Positions 7,033-15,626 of a stretch of DNA of 64,000 bases are shown here, in pieces; the first letter of the stretch is position 1; each line of letters starts with the position of its first letter. The DNA lies in contig JAYQSP010000007.1 of assembly GCA_038146925.1 (NCBI GenBank), positions 1-64,000 of the forward strand, written 5' to 3'. The position numbers and the translations under genes were made by a program. Source of the DNA: UBA830 sp038146925. Lineage in GTDB: Bacteria; Pseudomonadota; Alphaproteobacteria; MPNO01; UBA830. Below the pieces are notes generated by a model, which was given only the letters and a program-made list of their open reading frames with translations, had not been told where the DNA came from and made no database searches.

Positions 7033-8763
7033 TTAACGCCGCGCCAGGAGCCCGTCGGCCACCTTCTCCGCGCACATGATCGTCGGGATATTGGTATTCG
7101 CCCGCGGAACGCACGGAAACAGGGACGCATCGCAGACGGTCAATCCGTCGACCCCGTAAACCGAAGCATTGGGGTCCGTGACCGCTGCCGGATCGTCGAC
7201 CGCGCCCATGCGACAGGTGCCGGACGGGTGCCAGCAACCCGTCACGTTCTCGCGGATGAATTCTTCCATCCGTTTTTCGTCGTTCAGGAGATCCGAGAGT
7301 GTCAGGCCCATGGTGATCAGGCCGTTGATTGCTGCCCGCCGCAATGGGCCGGGGCCGTCCATGATGGCAGCGAGAATGTTGGTCAGAATCCGGTTTTTGG
7401 TGTTTACCGCGCCGATGCGGCGGACCCGCTCGGAATAGGAGCTCGGGAACGGGTCGGCGGTGACATCGGCCATCTGCGGATGGGCGAAATAGCCCGCCAT
7501 GCGATGGACGCCTTCGGCCAGCCGGTCGTAATCCCGTCGGTCGGCGAGCAGGTTGAAATCGACATCGGGTTCGGCGGCGGGGTCGGCGCTGGCGAGCAGT
7601 ACCCGGCCGCGCGAATAGGGTTTGTTGCACCACATCAGGAAAGAACCCAACCGGACGCCGACGGCATGCCAGGCAGATTTGGCCGTTACCGACGCATACA
7701 TGTCGCCGGAGCCGCAGTCTTCGACGCCGGAACTGTAGCGCAGGGAGATCTGCGCATGGCGGCGGGTGCCGGTATCCGGCCGGAGCCGCGCGCGGGATTT
7801 GAGATAGGCGGAAACGGCGATCGTCGGGTGTTCGTTCAGATTGGCGCCAACGCCCGCGCGGTCGGCGATCACGTCGATCCCCATCTCTTTCAGATGGGCG
7901 CCCCGGCCGATGCCGGATCGCATCAGCAGCGCGGGCGTATGCAGCGCGCCTGTCGACACGATGACGTGGTGCGCTTTCAGCGATCGGCGGTTCCCGTTCG
8001 TGTTGACCACCGCACCCGTCGCGGTGCGGCCATCGAAGACGATTTTCTCGGCCGTCGTTTCGGAGAGGATATGCAGGTTCGGTCGTGCTCTGACGTCCCT
8101 GTTCAGGTATCCCATCGATGCCGAGACGCGCGTTTCGTCGCTGTTGGAGATCGTGCTGCGAAACCAGCCGTCCGGCTCGAAGTCCCCGTTCTGGTCTTCG
8201 ATCCGTTTAAGGCCTGTGTCGGTCAGTACGTCTGCGACTGTCCGGGTGAATTCAGGCCAGTGATCTTCCGGCACGCGCCGGATCAGAATCGGCCCGTCCG
8301 AGCCGTGATACTCGTCCTGGATATCCTCATCCGTCTCCAGTTTGCGGAAATAAGGCAGGACGTTTTCCCATTTCCAGCCCATTGCGCCGAGGTCTTCCCA
8401 CTCGTTGTAATCCAGAGGGGAGCCGCGATTGGCCATCTGCGCGTTGATCGACGATCCGCCGCCCACAACGCGCGCCTGTTCCATGAAACGCGGCGTTGCC
8501 CGGCGCTCGGAATTCGTCGGCGTGTGCGACAGGCGTACCTTCAGTTCCCGCCAGTGATAGGACGGATTGAACGATGCGCCCATGGGATACGAATCCAGCA
8601 TGTCATCGGGTTCGCTGCCGGGCGCATAGTCTTTTCCGGCCTCGACCAGCAAAATTTCATTGGTTGAGACGGCCGACAGACGGTTGGCCAGCACGCAGCC
8701 CGCCGATCCGCCGCCCAGAATGATGTAATCGAATGTTTTGCTTTCGAATTCCGACACCTGCAT
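7033..8763 (-). CDS. GMC-family oxidoreductase (choline dehydrogenase-like)
   Basis: 576 residues from the ATG at 8763 (MQVSEFESKTFDYIILGGG). An in-frame start at 8910 would overlap the divergent gene and adds no conserved sequence. FAD motif DYIILGGGSAGCVLANRLS is at residues ~12-30; the GMC signatures VVGGGSSINAQMANRG and VSTGALHTPALLMRSG are present. The active-site end reads CWHPSGTCRMG and PRANTNIPT, giving the catalytic His and Asn. It oxidises a primary alcohol to an aldehyde. First gene of the four-gene leftward operon, so it may supply the aldehyde or amino-aldehyde handled downstream. Confidence 0.93.
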   Translation of the reverse strand: MQVSEFESKTFDYIILGGGSAGCVLANRLSAVSTNEILLVEAGKDYAPGSEPDDMLDSYPMGASFNPSYHWRELKVRLSHTPTNSERRATPRFMEQARVVGGGSSINAQMANRGSPLDYNEWEDLGAMGWKWENVLPYFRKLETDEDIQDEYHGSDGPILIRRVPEDHWPEFTRTVADVLTDTGLKRIEDQNGDFEPDGWFRSTISNSDETRVSASMGYLNRDVRARPNLHILSETTAEKIVFDGRTATGAVVNTNGNRRSLKAHHVIVSTGALHTPALLMRSGIGRGAHLKEMGIDVIADRAGVGANLNEHPTIAVSAYLKSRARLRPDTGTRRHAQISLRYSSGVEDCGSGDMYASVTAKSAWHAVGVRLGSFLMWCNKPYSRGRVLLASADPAAEPDVDFNLLADRRDYDRLAEGVHRMAGYFAHPQMADVTADPFPSSYSERVRRIGAVNTKNRILTNILAAIMDGPGPLRRAAINGLITMGLTLSDLLNDEKRMEEFIRENVTGCWHPSGTCRMGAVDDPAAVTDPNASVYGVDGLTVCDASLFPCVPRANTNIPTIMCAEKVADGLLARR

Positions 8764-8888
8764 CGCCCCGCTTGATATGTTTTCTTTGGGGATTTTAGAG
8801 AGTTCGGTGCCGTGAAACCAATCCCCAACCCGGGCTATTTCGATGGACCGGGTTTCGCGTACAATTCCGGCGGCAACGGGAGAGGAAT

Positions 8889-9323
8889 ATGGCGCAGCTG
8901 GATTGGGCAAAGCAGCATGTCGAACGCTACCGCGCGTCGAGCGGAGCCGACGGTCACATCTGGACGGGGTTCGACGGCAAGGGAAATTTCCCCTGCCTTC
9001 TGCTGACCACGACCGGCCGTATCTCCGGAGAGCCCAGAACCACGCCGCTGATCTATGGCCGCGACGGCGACGATTACGTCGTTATCGCATCCCAGGGCGG
9101 GCGGCCGACGCATCCGAACTGGTATCTCAACCTGCTGGCCGCGCCAGACGTCGAATTGCAGGTTAAAGCCGAAACGTTCCGGGCAGCAGCGCGGTCGGCG
9201 GACCCGGACGAGCGCGCGCGACTCTGGCCGATGATGACGGAAATCTATCCGCCCTATGACGATTATCAGGAGAAAGCGGGCGATATGCGCGAGATACCTG
9301 TGGTTATTCTGACGCGGGCGTAG
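8889..9323 (+). CDS. Ddn/DUF385-type deazaflavin-dependent nitroreductase family protein
   Basis: 144 residues. The family core is clear: LLTTTGRISGEPRTTPLIYG, then YVVIASQGGRPTHPNWYLNL and a C-terminal YPPYDDYQEKAGDMREIPVVIL. Members in actinobacteria use F420; outside that group the cofactor is often unknown, so F420 use here is not proven. GGGAGAGGA precedes the ATG. Divergent from the GMC operon with ~125 bp between starts, so the two could share control. Confidence 0.9.
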   Translation: MAQLDWAKQHVERYRASSGADGHIWTGFDGKGNFPCLLLTTTGRISGEPRTTPLIYGRDGDDYVVIASQGGRPTHPNWYLNLLAAPDVELQVKAETFRAAARSADPDERARLWPMMTEIYPPYDDYQEKAGDMREIPVVILTRA

Positions 9324-9398
9324 GCTTGGTCGGGCCGTCCTGAATCCGCGATTCGGCCGGCTTCCCGCTATAAGACAGGCAAAGAAGGGGGCCTGTTC

Positions 9399-10247
9399 AT
9401 GGGTATCGTTGCCGAAGTTTTTCTGCCGCTGGCGCTGGCGTTCATCATGTTCGCGTTGGGGCTGGGGCTGACATTCGACGATTTCGCGCGCGTCGCGAAA
9501 CAGCCGAAGGACTTTCTGGTCGGTGCCGCCTCGCAGCTGATCCTGCTGCCGGCGGTGGCCTTCGCGCTGGTGAGCATCTGGCCGATGAACCCGGAAATCG
9601 CTCTCGGCGTCATGATCATTGCCGCCGCACCGGGCGGCGTGACCTCCAATATACTGACGTCCTTCGCCCGCGGCGACGTCGCGTTGTCGATTTCGCTGAC
9701 GGCGGTCATAAGTCTGCTCTGCGTCATTACCATCCCGTTGATCGTGGTGTTGGCGCATGGCCGGTTGATCGGCGGCGATGTCGGCGATGTCTCGGTCGCG
9801 AAAACCGCCATCAGCGTGTTTGTCATCGTCACCGTGCCGGTCCTTATCGGCCTGGTCGTGCGGCGCTATGCACAGGGATTCGCGGTGCCGTTCGAGCCCT
9901 GGGCCAACCGGATTTCCACCGCACTGTTCGTGATCGTGCTGATCGGCGCCATCGTCCAGCAGCGCGACAACATCGTTCCGTATTTCGCCGAAGCTGGTCT
10001 CGTCACCCTGGCCCTCAACGTTCTCATGATGGCGCTGGCCTATGCGATCGCGCGTGTCTTCGCATCCGGGATTCCGCAGCGCGCCGCGATATCCATTGAA
10101 TGCGGGCTTCAAAACGGTACGCTCGCGATCGCGGTGTCGGCACTGCTGTTTGGCGGGGGGCTGACATCGGTGCCGGCGGCAACGTACAGCCTGATCATGT
10201 TCGCGACCGCTTTGATCTTTATCGCCATTCTGCGGCGGCAGACCTAG
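9399..10247 (+). CDS. Bile acid:sodium symporter (BASS) family transporter
   Basis: 282 residues, strongly hydrophobic, with about nine membrane segments. It has the family signature AAPGGVTSNILTSFARGDV near residues 75-95 (first crossover region with sodium-site residues) and a second conserved segment ECGLQNGTLAIAVSALLFGGG near residue 230. BASS proteins take up organic acids or bile-acid-like anions with sodium. It lies 75 bp after the Ddn-like gene on the same strand; the substrate is unknown. Confidence 0.9.
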   Translation: MGIVAEVFLPLALAFIMFALGLGLTFDDFARVAKQPKDFLVGAASQLILLPAVAFALVSIWPMNPEIALGVMIIAAAPGGVTSNILTSFARGDVALSISLTAVISLLCVITIPLIVVLAHGRLIGGDVGDVSVAKTAISVFVIVTVPVLIGLVVRRYAQGFAVPFEPWANRISTALFVIVLIGAIVQQRDNIVPYFAEAGLVTLALNVLMMALAYAIARVFASGIPQRAAISIECGLQNGTLAIAVSALLFGGGLTSVPAATYSLIMFATALIFIAILRRQT

Positions 10248-10304
10248 TTACCTTATTGTTTGCACGGGGGCGCCCCCGCCTGCGCCGCCAATATACGAGG
10301 CGAC

Positions 10305-11312
10305 CTAACGGGCGATGTCGGAGAGCAGCTTCGCGGTCTTCGCGTACATTGCCGTGAACGAAAATTCGCTTTCGATGAGCCTGCGGGCGTTTCGGGCGAG
10401 TGTTTGGCGCAGTGTCTCGTCTTCCATAAGTTGCCGGATGGCCGCTTCCAGCGCTGCCTGGTTTCCGTCCGGAACAAGCCGTCCGGTGTTCCCGTCCTTT
10501 ACCACCTCGCCGGTGCCGCCGACATCCGTCGCGATCACGGCCGTGCCGGCATGCATGGCTTCGAGCACCACGTGCGGCAACCCTTCGTATGACGAATTCA
10601 GGACGAAAAGCTTCGCGCCGCACATCAGAGACAAAACTTTTTTCTGTGGCACCTCGCCTGCCAACTCGATCCTGTCTGTCGCATCGAGACGCTCGATCTG
10701 CCGGTGCAAACTCTGCCGCAGCGGGCCGTCGCCTACGATCCGCAGGCGCCAGTTGTTCTGCGCGGCACTATCGATCAGCGTGTCGAGACCCTTCCACGGA
10801 ACCAGCCGGCAGACTGTGACGATATCCCAATCTTCGATGCGTTTCCTTGGCACCTCCGCGGGGGCGACCGCATTGTATATGCAGTGGATTTTATCTTCCG
10901 GCACACCCCATCCGGTCACAATGCGGGAAAGATAACGGCTTGGGACGATCGTCCGGCCCGCCCGTCCGGTGTACCGGGCCTGCAGACGATGGAGTAAACG
11001 CCACTTGATACGGCCGGGATGCGATTGGAAGGACTCGATGGTCTTGTCCGTAGCCGAAGCGTTGCGCGACATTTCCCATATTCTGTCGCCGACGACTTTC
11101 ACTGCCGCGGGCCGCCGGCGCAGCAGCTTACAGGCGACGATACCTTCCAGCACCATCCCGTTCAGGAAAACCACATCGGCTTTCCGCGCGAGACGCCGCA
11201 GCAGGAACACGGTTTTCGCCAGGCGTATCAGCTTGGGCGTCGCGCGCAGGATACGAACAACGGGAAAGGAGTACCCGCCGTCATCGTGATCCGGGCGGTC
11301 ACTGCCGGTCAC
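10305..11312 (-). CDS. Glycosyltransferase family 4, N-terminally truncated
   Basis: 335 residues from a GTG. The C-terminal half is a full GT4 domain: DIVTVCRLVPWKGLDTLIDSA, LRIVGDGPL, and the donor-site ENSSYEGLPHVVLEAM-like motif (LNSSYEGLPHVVLEAMHAG near residue 250). The first residues (VTGSDRPDHDDGGYSFPVVRI) match the part of related enzymes that normally follows ~50-60 residues containing the first Rossmann strand and the acceptor loop. Upstream in frame there is a stop at 11355-11357. The missing part would lie beyond the junction with the wbaP remnant, so this gene is probably inactive. Confidence 0.8.
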   Translation of the reverse strand: MTGSDRPDHDDGGYSFPVVRILRATPKLIRLAKTVFLLRRLARKADVVFLNGMVLEGIVACKLLRRRPAAVKVVGDRIWEMSRNASATDKTIESFQSHPGRIKWRLLHRLQARYTGRAGRTIVPSRYLSRIVTGWGVPEDKIHCIYNAVAPAEVPRKRIEDWDIVTVCRLVPWKGLDTLIDSAAQNNWRLRIVGDGPLRQSLHRQIERLDATDRIELAGEVPQKKVLSLMCGAKLFVLNSSYEGLPHVVLEAMHAGTAVIATDVGGTGEVVKDGNTGRLVPDGNQAALEAAIRQLMEDETLRQTLARNARRLIESEFSFTAMYAKTAKLLSDIAR

Positions 11313-12469
11313 GACGGCGACCGCAGCCGTGTTTTTCGGCCTGATCGCCTGGGACTATCTTGTTCAGCATGGACAGTGGTCCCGCGGAGTGCTGCTGTCG
11401 ACCTGGGTCGCGGCAACGATTCTGTTGCCATTGACCTTTGGTTGGGTGCGTAGGTCCTTTGCAAGAATGGGCCATTGGGGCGCGCCGCTGATCATCATCG
11501 CGCGCGCGGCGCGGCGCAGCGGCTGATCCGTCTCATGTCGAACAATCCGAAACTCGGTTATGTCCCCGTGGGGATTCTCGATCTCGATTCGGGACTGGCC
11601 GGAACGGAATTAAACGGTGTCCCCGTTGTCGGCGGGGTCCGGGGTGCCGGATACTGGGCGAAAAGGGTGAAGACCGCTGCCGTCGCGATGCCGGAACTGG
11701 AAGGCACGCAACTTGCCCAGATGAGCGCCAGGCTACCGTTCCCACAGGTGCTGCTGCTGCCCGAATACCAGGGCATCCAGACATCCTGGATCAGTACGCG
11801 TGACCTCAACGGAGTTCTCGGTCTCGAGGTCAAAAAGAATCTCTTGCTGCGCCGGAACCGGATGTTGAAAAGGGCGACCGATATCGCGGGAGCCGGGGCG
11901 CTTCTGATTTTCAGCCTGCCGCTGCTGTTGTTCGCCTGCATCGCGATCATGATCGTCAGTCCCGGCAATCCGTTTTACCGGCATGAAGTTGCCGGATATC
12001 GGATGCGACCGTTCCGCATGTTCAAACTGCGGACCATGTACCCCGATGCCAAGGACAGGCTGCAAAAGTACCTAGACGACAATCCGGAGCGGCGTTCCGA
12101 ATGGCTGCAGTATCTGAAACTGCGCAACGACCCCGGATACTTCCTGTCGTCGGCACGTTCCTGTGACGGAGCAGCATCGACGAACTGCCGCAGATCATCA
12201 ATGTATTGCGCGGCGAGATGAGTTTGGTTGGACCTCGGCCGCTTGCGTTGTATGAGTTGGAGGTCGTCGACCCCGATTACGTCAATTTGCGGTGTAGCGT
12301 GCTGCCCGGCATCACCGGGGTGTGGCAGGTCGAAAAACGCAGCGAGGGCGGACTGGAAGACCGGGAGGAAATGGACACATATTACATCCGAAACTGGTCG
12401 CTCTGGCTGGATATCCACATTCTGTGCAGGACCTTCCCGACCGTTCTGTCCGGCCGGGGCGCATACTGA
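11290..12469 (+). pseudogene. wbaP: Undecaprenyl-phosphate galactose phosphotransferase (WbaP-like), decayed
   Basis: Three frames joined give a recognisable WbaP: a last N-terminal membrane helix (AAVFFGLIAWDYLVQHGQWS), then LGYVPVGILDLDS, LLRRNRMLKRATDIAGAGAL with the re-entrant hydrophobic helix, FRMFKLRTMYPDAKDRLQKYL, RGEMSLVGPRPLALYEL, and YYIRNWSLWLDIHIL to GRGAY. Lesions: the 5' end (most of the membrane part) is missing; a frameshift in the GC repeat at ~11499-11516; loss of one C in the run at ~12130-12134; and a TGA at 12164-12166 in place of an Arg codon of the FLRRSS motif. The normal product starts O-antigen or EPS repeat synthesis on undecaprenyl phosphate. Confidence 0.9.
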
Positions 12470-12584
12470 CCCGTCGACGCGGGCTGGATCGGCAACAGGC
12501 GTCCAGTAGACCGGTGAATGCTTTCCTGCGTCCGGCAGAGCGCTCCAGCGAGCGGAGACGCTCATGTGCGGGGGATTGGAATAG

Positions 12585-12923
12585 TTAGCTCGCGCACTCC
12601 ACGCAGCGGGCGATGGCGGGATTAAGTTCCAGCCGTTTGGGGGCGATTTCGTCGCCGCATTCTACGCAATAACCGAACTCGTCTTCGTTCATACGCCCTA
12701 GCGCGGCGTCGATCTGGGCGATCTCGATCCGGCGGCGCTCGTTGGTCGCCTGTGCCATGGCCTGGCCCTGCAGCGCGTCCATGCGCGACAATCGCCCCTG
12801 GACCTGCTGGTCGAGTTCTACCGGGGCGGCCGAGTCCGCCGCGCCTTCGATGAGAGCCGATAGTTCCGCGCGGCGGGTTGTCAGCAGATCGCGAAATTTC
12901 TCGATATCGATATTTCTGTTCAT
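12585..12923 (-). CDS. DksA/TraR-family zinc-finger protein
   Basis: 112 residues from the ATG at 12923. A long N-terminal helix region (MNRNIDIEKFRDLLTTRRAEL) with a conserved central helix pair leads to a C-terminal C4 zinc finger: YCVECGDEI followed 17 residues on by ARCVECAS, i.e. CVEC and CVEC pairs. Shorter than DksA (~150) and of the YbiI/TraR-like size. Family members bind the secondary channel of RNA polymerase. The longer open frame upstream to 13121 has no DksA-like sequence. Its position between sugar genes seems incidental. Confidence 0.88.
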   Translation of the reverse strand: MNRNIDIEKFRDLLTTRRAELSALIEGAADSAAPVELDQQVQGRLSRMDALQGQAMAQATNERRRIEIAQIDAALGRMNEDEFGYCVECGDEIAPKRLELNPAIARCVECAS

Positions 12924-13253
12924 TTGGAGACAGCTGGTCGGGCGTCTATCCGGCGACTTCGCCGGGAGAGTCGGGCGGTCGCACGGAGTTCCTTGCGCGG
13001 TTGATAATCGCATGAGTCCGGGTCCTGTCCCGGACAATATCCGCTCGTCCCGCGCCCGCTGCGACGGCCCGGGCCGATTTCTTCGGCGGACAGAGCAACA
13101 ATTCGCCCATGGGCGGGGCACGTTCGATGCCCGTCGTTTCGCTATCTGGTTCGGGAATGTCGTGAAGATAACGCGATTTCATCGTCAGGTAGCTCCCAAT
13201 GGCCGTCCAACGGCATGATCTGTGATGAATTTGGCGTATATATTCCGGATGAT
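12924..13253. other. Intergenic region between rfbD and the DksA-like gene
   Basis: 330 bp without a gene I can support. It must hold the promoter of the DksA-like gene and the 3' end of the rfb transcript. A minus-strand frame from an ATG at 13182 to 12946 (78 codons, proline- and arginine-rich) has only a weak GGGAG upstream and no recognisable domain, so I do not call it. Confidence 0.5.
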
Positions 13254-14159
13254 CTAGTCCGCCCGGACAGACGCAAGACAATCGTCCAGCTGGTTTTCCC
13301 ATGATGCCATTCTGATCCCGAACCGGTCCCGGATTTTTTGGTTGTCCAGAACCGTGTAGCGCGGCCGTTCCGCTGCCAGGCCGTATTCTTCTGTGGAAAT
13401 CGGAACGACCCTCGGAGGTCGATCGGAAATTCGGTTGAATATCGCCACGGCGAAGTCGGCCCATGTCGTCTGGCCGGCAGCGCTTAGGTGATAAATTCCT
13501 GAAAAGTGCCCCGGATCGCGATCTGCAGCGCTTGCGAGATATTCCAGCGCGTCGAGTGTCGACCGGGCAATCGCGCCAGCCCAGGTCGGGCATCCGGCCT
13601 GATCGCACACGACCCTGATTTCCTGCCTCGTTTCCGCAAGGGCCCGCATCGCATTGAGAAAATTTCTTCCCTGAGCCGCATATACCCAGCTCGTACGAAT
13701 GATCGCCAAGTTGTCAGTGGCAGATGCGACGCTGACCTCGCCGGCAAGCTTGGATTCGCCGTAGACGTTCACCGGGGCGGTGGGAGACTCTTCACGGTAG
13801 GGAGTGTCTGCCCGTCCGTCGAATACGTAATCCGTCGAGTAATGGACAAGAAAAGCGCCGCATCTCCTGGCTTCCGAGGCAATCTCGTATGGGGTGTCCC
13901 GGTTTACGAGAAATGCGGTCCTTTTGTCGGATTCGGCTGTATCGACGGCCGTGTACGCGGCGGCATTCAGTATGAGCGACGGCGCGACCTGCCTGACGAT
14001 GTCGCGCACCCCGCTGGGCGTTGTGAAGTCGGCCGCGGCGCGGTCCGGGGCGACAACTTCGCGCCGGTTGTTTTTCTGCAACAACTCCAGAAGAGAGGAT
14101 CCGACCTGTCCCGACGCACCAAAAAGAAGGACGGGACCGTTTCCGATCGTCGCAGACAT
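13254..14159 (-). CDS. rfbD: dTDP-4-dehydrorhamnose reductase
   Basis: 301 residues, normal length. NADPH motif LLFGASGQVG at residues ~11-20; NAAAYTAVDTAE; STDYVFDG; and the catalytic YGESKLAGE (YxxxK). Converts dTDP-4-dehydro-L-rhamnose to dTDP-L-rhamnose, the last step of the pathway, in the cytoplasm. Its ATG follows the rfbC stop without a gap, so the two are translationally coupled. Last gene of the operon. Confidence 0.97.
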   Translation of the reverse strand: MSATIGNGPVLLFGASGQVGSSLLELLQKNNRREVVAPDRAAADFTTPSGVRDIVRQVAPSLILNAAAYTAVDTAESDKRTAFLVNRDTPYEIASEARRCGAFLVHYSTDYVFDGRADTPYREESPTAPVNVYGESKLAGEVSVASATDNLAIIRTSWVYAAQGRNFLNAMRALAETRQEIRVVCDQAGCPTWAGAIARSTLDALEYLASAADRDPGHFSGIYHLSAAGQTTWADFAVAIFNRISDRPPRVVPISTEEYGLAAERPRYTVLDNQKIRDRFGIRMASWENQLDDCLASVRAD

Positions 14160-14741
14160 TCAACCGCCGCCTTCATAGACCGGCAGGTCGCCGCTTGGCA
14201 TATCTGCCAATGGAGTTCCATGACGGTCACCCTCGGACAGAACCGGACCGTCGGGGCCCCAGCCACCTTCCGGCCATTCGATACCGATGGCTGGATCGTT
14301 CCACAAAACTGTTTTTTCGGCTGATGGGTCGTAGGGACCATCCACTTTGTATGCGACCAGCGCCGGCCCCTCGATGACGCAGAAGCCGTGCGCGAAGCCG
14401 CGGGGAACGAAAAGCTGTTCGCCGCCGTCGGCGGAGAGCCGGGCGCCAACCCAGCCGCCGAACCTGGGCGATCCAACGCGCACGTCTACCGCAACGTCAA
14501 ATATCGCTCCCTGCGGGCAGGAAACGAGTTTCGATTGGAGATTGGGGTTCTGGAGATGCAGGCCGCGGACCACGCCGGATTTCGAGATCGAAAGATTGTC
14601 TTGCAGGAACGGTCCGGTCATGCCGGCGTCCGCATACTGATCGGCATTCCAGGTTTGGCGAAAATATCCGCGGTCGTCGTGGAATGTTGCGGGGGTGATC
14701 AGGAGGATTTCAGGGAGTTCCAGTCGGGTGATCTGCAGCAA
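14160..14741 (-). CDS. rfbC: dTDP-4-dehydrorhamnose 3,5-epimerase
   Basis: 193 residues. Cupin-type epimerase with FHDDRGYFRQTWN near residue 20, VRGLHLQNP (catalytic His region) near residue 58, PRGFAHGF near residue 113, and YKVDGPYDPSAEKTVLWNDP (catalytic Tyr region) in the last third. Epimerises C3 and C5 of dTDP-4-dehydro-6-deoxyglucose. Ends exactly where rfbD begins and starts 33 bp after rfbA. Confidence 0.97.
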   Translation of the reverse strand: MLQITRLELPEILLITPATFHDDRGYFRQTWNADQYADAGMTGPFLQDNLSISKSGVVRGLHLQNPNLQSKLVSCPQGAIFDVAVDVRVGSPRFGGWVGARLSADGGEQLFVPRGFAHGFCVIEGPALVAYKVDGPYDPSAEKTVLWNDPAIGIEWPEGGWGPDGPVLSEGDRHGTPLADMPSGDLPVYEGGG

Positions 14742-14774
14742 ACCGAGCGTTCCTTCAGCCTTCGAGAAGGCGCA

Positions 14775-15626
14775 TCAGGTAGCACCGTAACTGGATTTTC
14801 CGTGAGCCTGTGCAAGCGTTTTCAGTTGCTTCCCATCGATCAGATTCATTCGCCAGGCCAGTTCCTCCGGACTTGCAATTTTCAGGCCCTGGCGGGCTTC
14901 TATGGTTGCGACGAACTGGGAAGCTTCGAGTAGCGAATCGTGCGTGCCCGTGTCGAGCCATGCGGCGCCGCGACCCAGCATCTCGACTCTCAGACCACCA
15001 GCGTCAATATAAAGCCGGTTTATGTCCGTGATTTCCAGTTCGCCCCGTGGGGAAGGCTTCAGGGTCTTTGCCATCTCGACAACTTCCGGCCCGTAGAAAT
15101 AAAGGCCGGTTATGGCGAGATTCGATTTTGGATTGCGGGGTTTCTCAACGATGTTTAGCGGCGTTCCTTCTGCATCGATCTCAACCACGCCATATCGTTG
15201 CGGGTCCAGCACACTATAGGCAAACACCGTCGACTGTTCGTGTGCCGACGCAGCCCGTAGGCGTTCGCCGAGGCCCTGGCCGAAGAAAATATTATCGCCC
15301 AGGGCCAGGCAAACCGGGTGACCGCCCATGAATTCCTCGCCGATCAGGAATGCCTGGGCGATCCCTTCTGGCGCCGGCTGTACGGCGTAGTCGATCTGCA
15401 GTCCCCACTGCGTTCCATCGCCCAGAAGGTCGTGAAACAATGCGTCGTTGCCGGGTGACGTAATAATGAGGATCTCGTGAATGCCGGCCAGCATAAGTGT
15501 CGACAACGGATAGTAGATCATCGGTTTGTCGTACACGGGTAGCAGCTGCTTGCTGATCACCCGCGTCGACGGATAAAGCCGGGTGCCGTCGCCGCCGGCC
15601 AGTATAATGCCTTTGCGATCGTTCAC
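14775..15626 (-). CDS. rfbA: Glucose-1-phosphate thymidylyltransferase
   Basis: 283 residues, the usual size. N-terminal nucleotidyltransferase signature KGIILAGGDGTRLYPST (residues 5-21), then LLPVYDKPMIYYPLSTLMLAG, LALGDNIFFG (catalytic Asp), and VEKPRNPKSNLAITGLYFY. Makes dTDP-glucose from dTTP and glucose-1-phosphate. Overlaps rfbB by 4 bases (ATGA), so translation is coupled. Confidence 0.97.
   Translation of the reverse strand: MNDRKGIILAGGDGTRLYPSTRVISKQLLPVYDKPMIYYPLSTLMLAGIHEILIITSPGNDALFHDLLGDGTQWGLQIDYAVQPAPEGIAQAFLIGEEFMGGHPVCLALGDNIFFGQGLGERLRAASAHEQSTVFAYSVLDPQRYGVVEIDAEGTPLNIVEKPRNPKSNLAITGLYFYGPEVVEMAKTLKPSPRGELEITDINRLYIDAGGLRVEMLGRGAAWLDTGTHDSLLEASQFVATIEARQGLKIASPEELAWRMNLIDGKQLKTLAQAHGKSSYGAT

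Noticed and set aside
8764..8910. N-terminal extension of the GMC oxidoreductase to 8910
   Set aside because: The extra 49 residues are not GMC-like and would overlap the start of the divergent Ddn-like gene; the ATG at 8763 is just before the FAD motif.
12946..13182. Small minus-strand gene of 78 codons between rfbD and the DksA-like gene
   Set aside because: Weak ribosome site, low-complexity Pro/Arg-rich product and no domain; kept only as a note in the intergenic entry.
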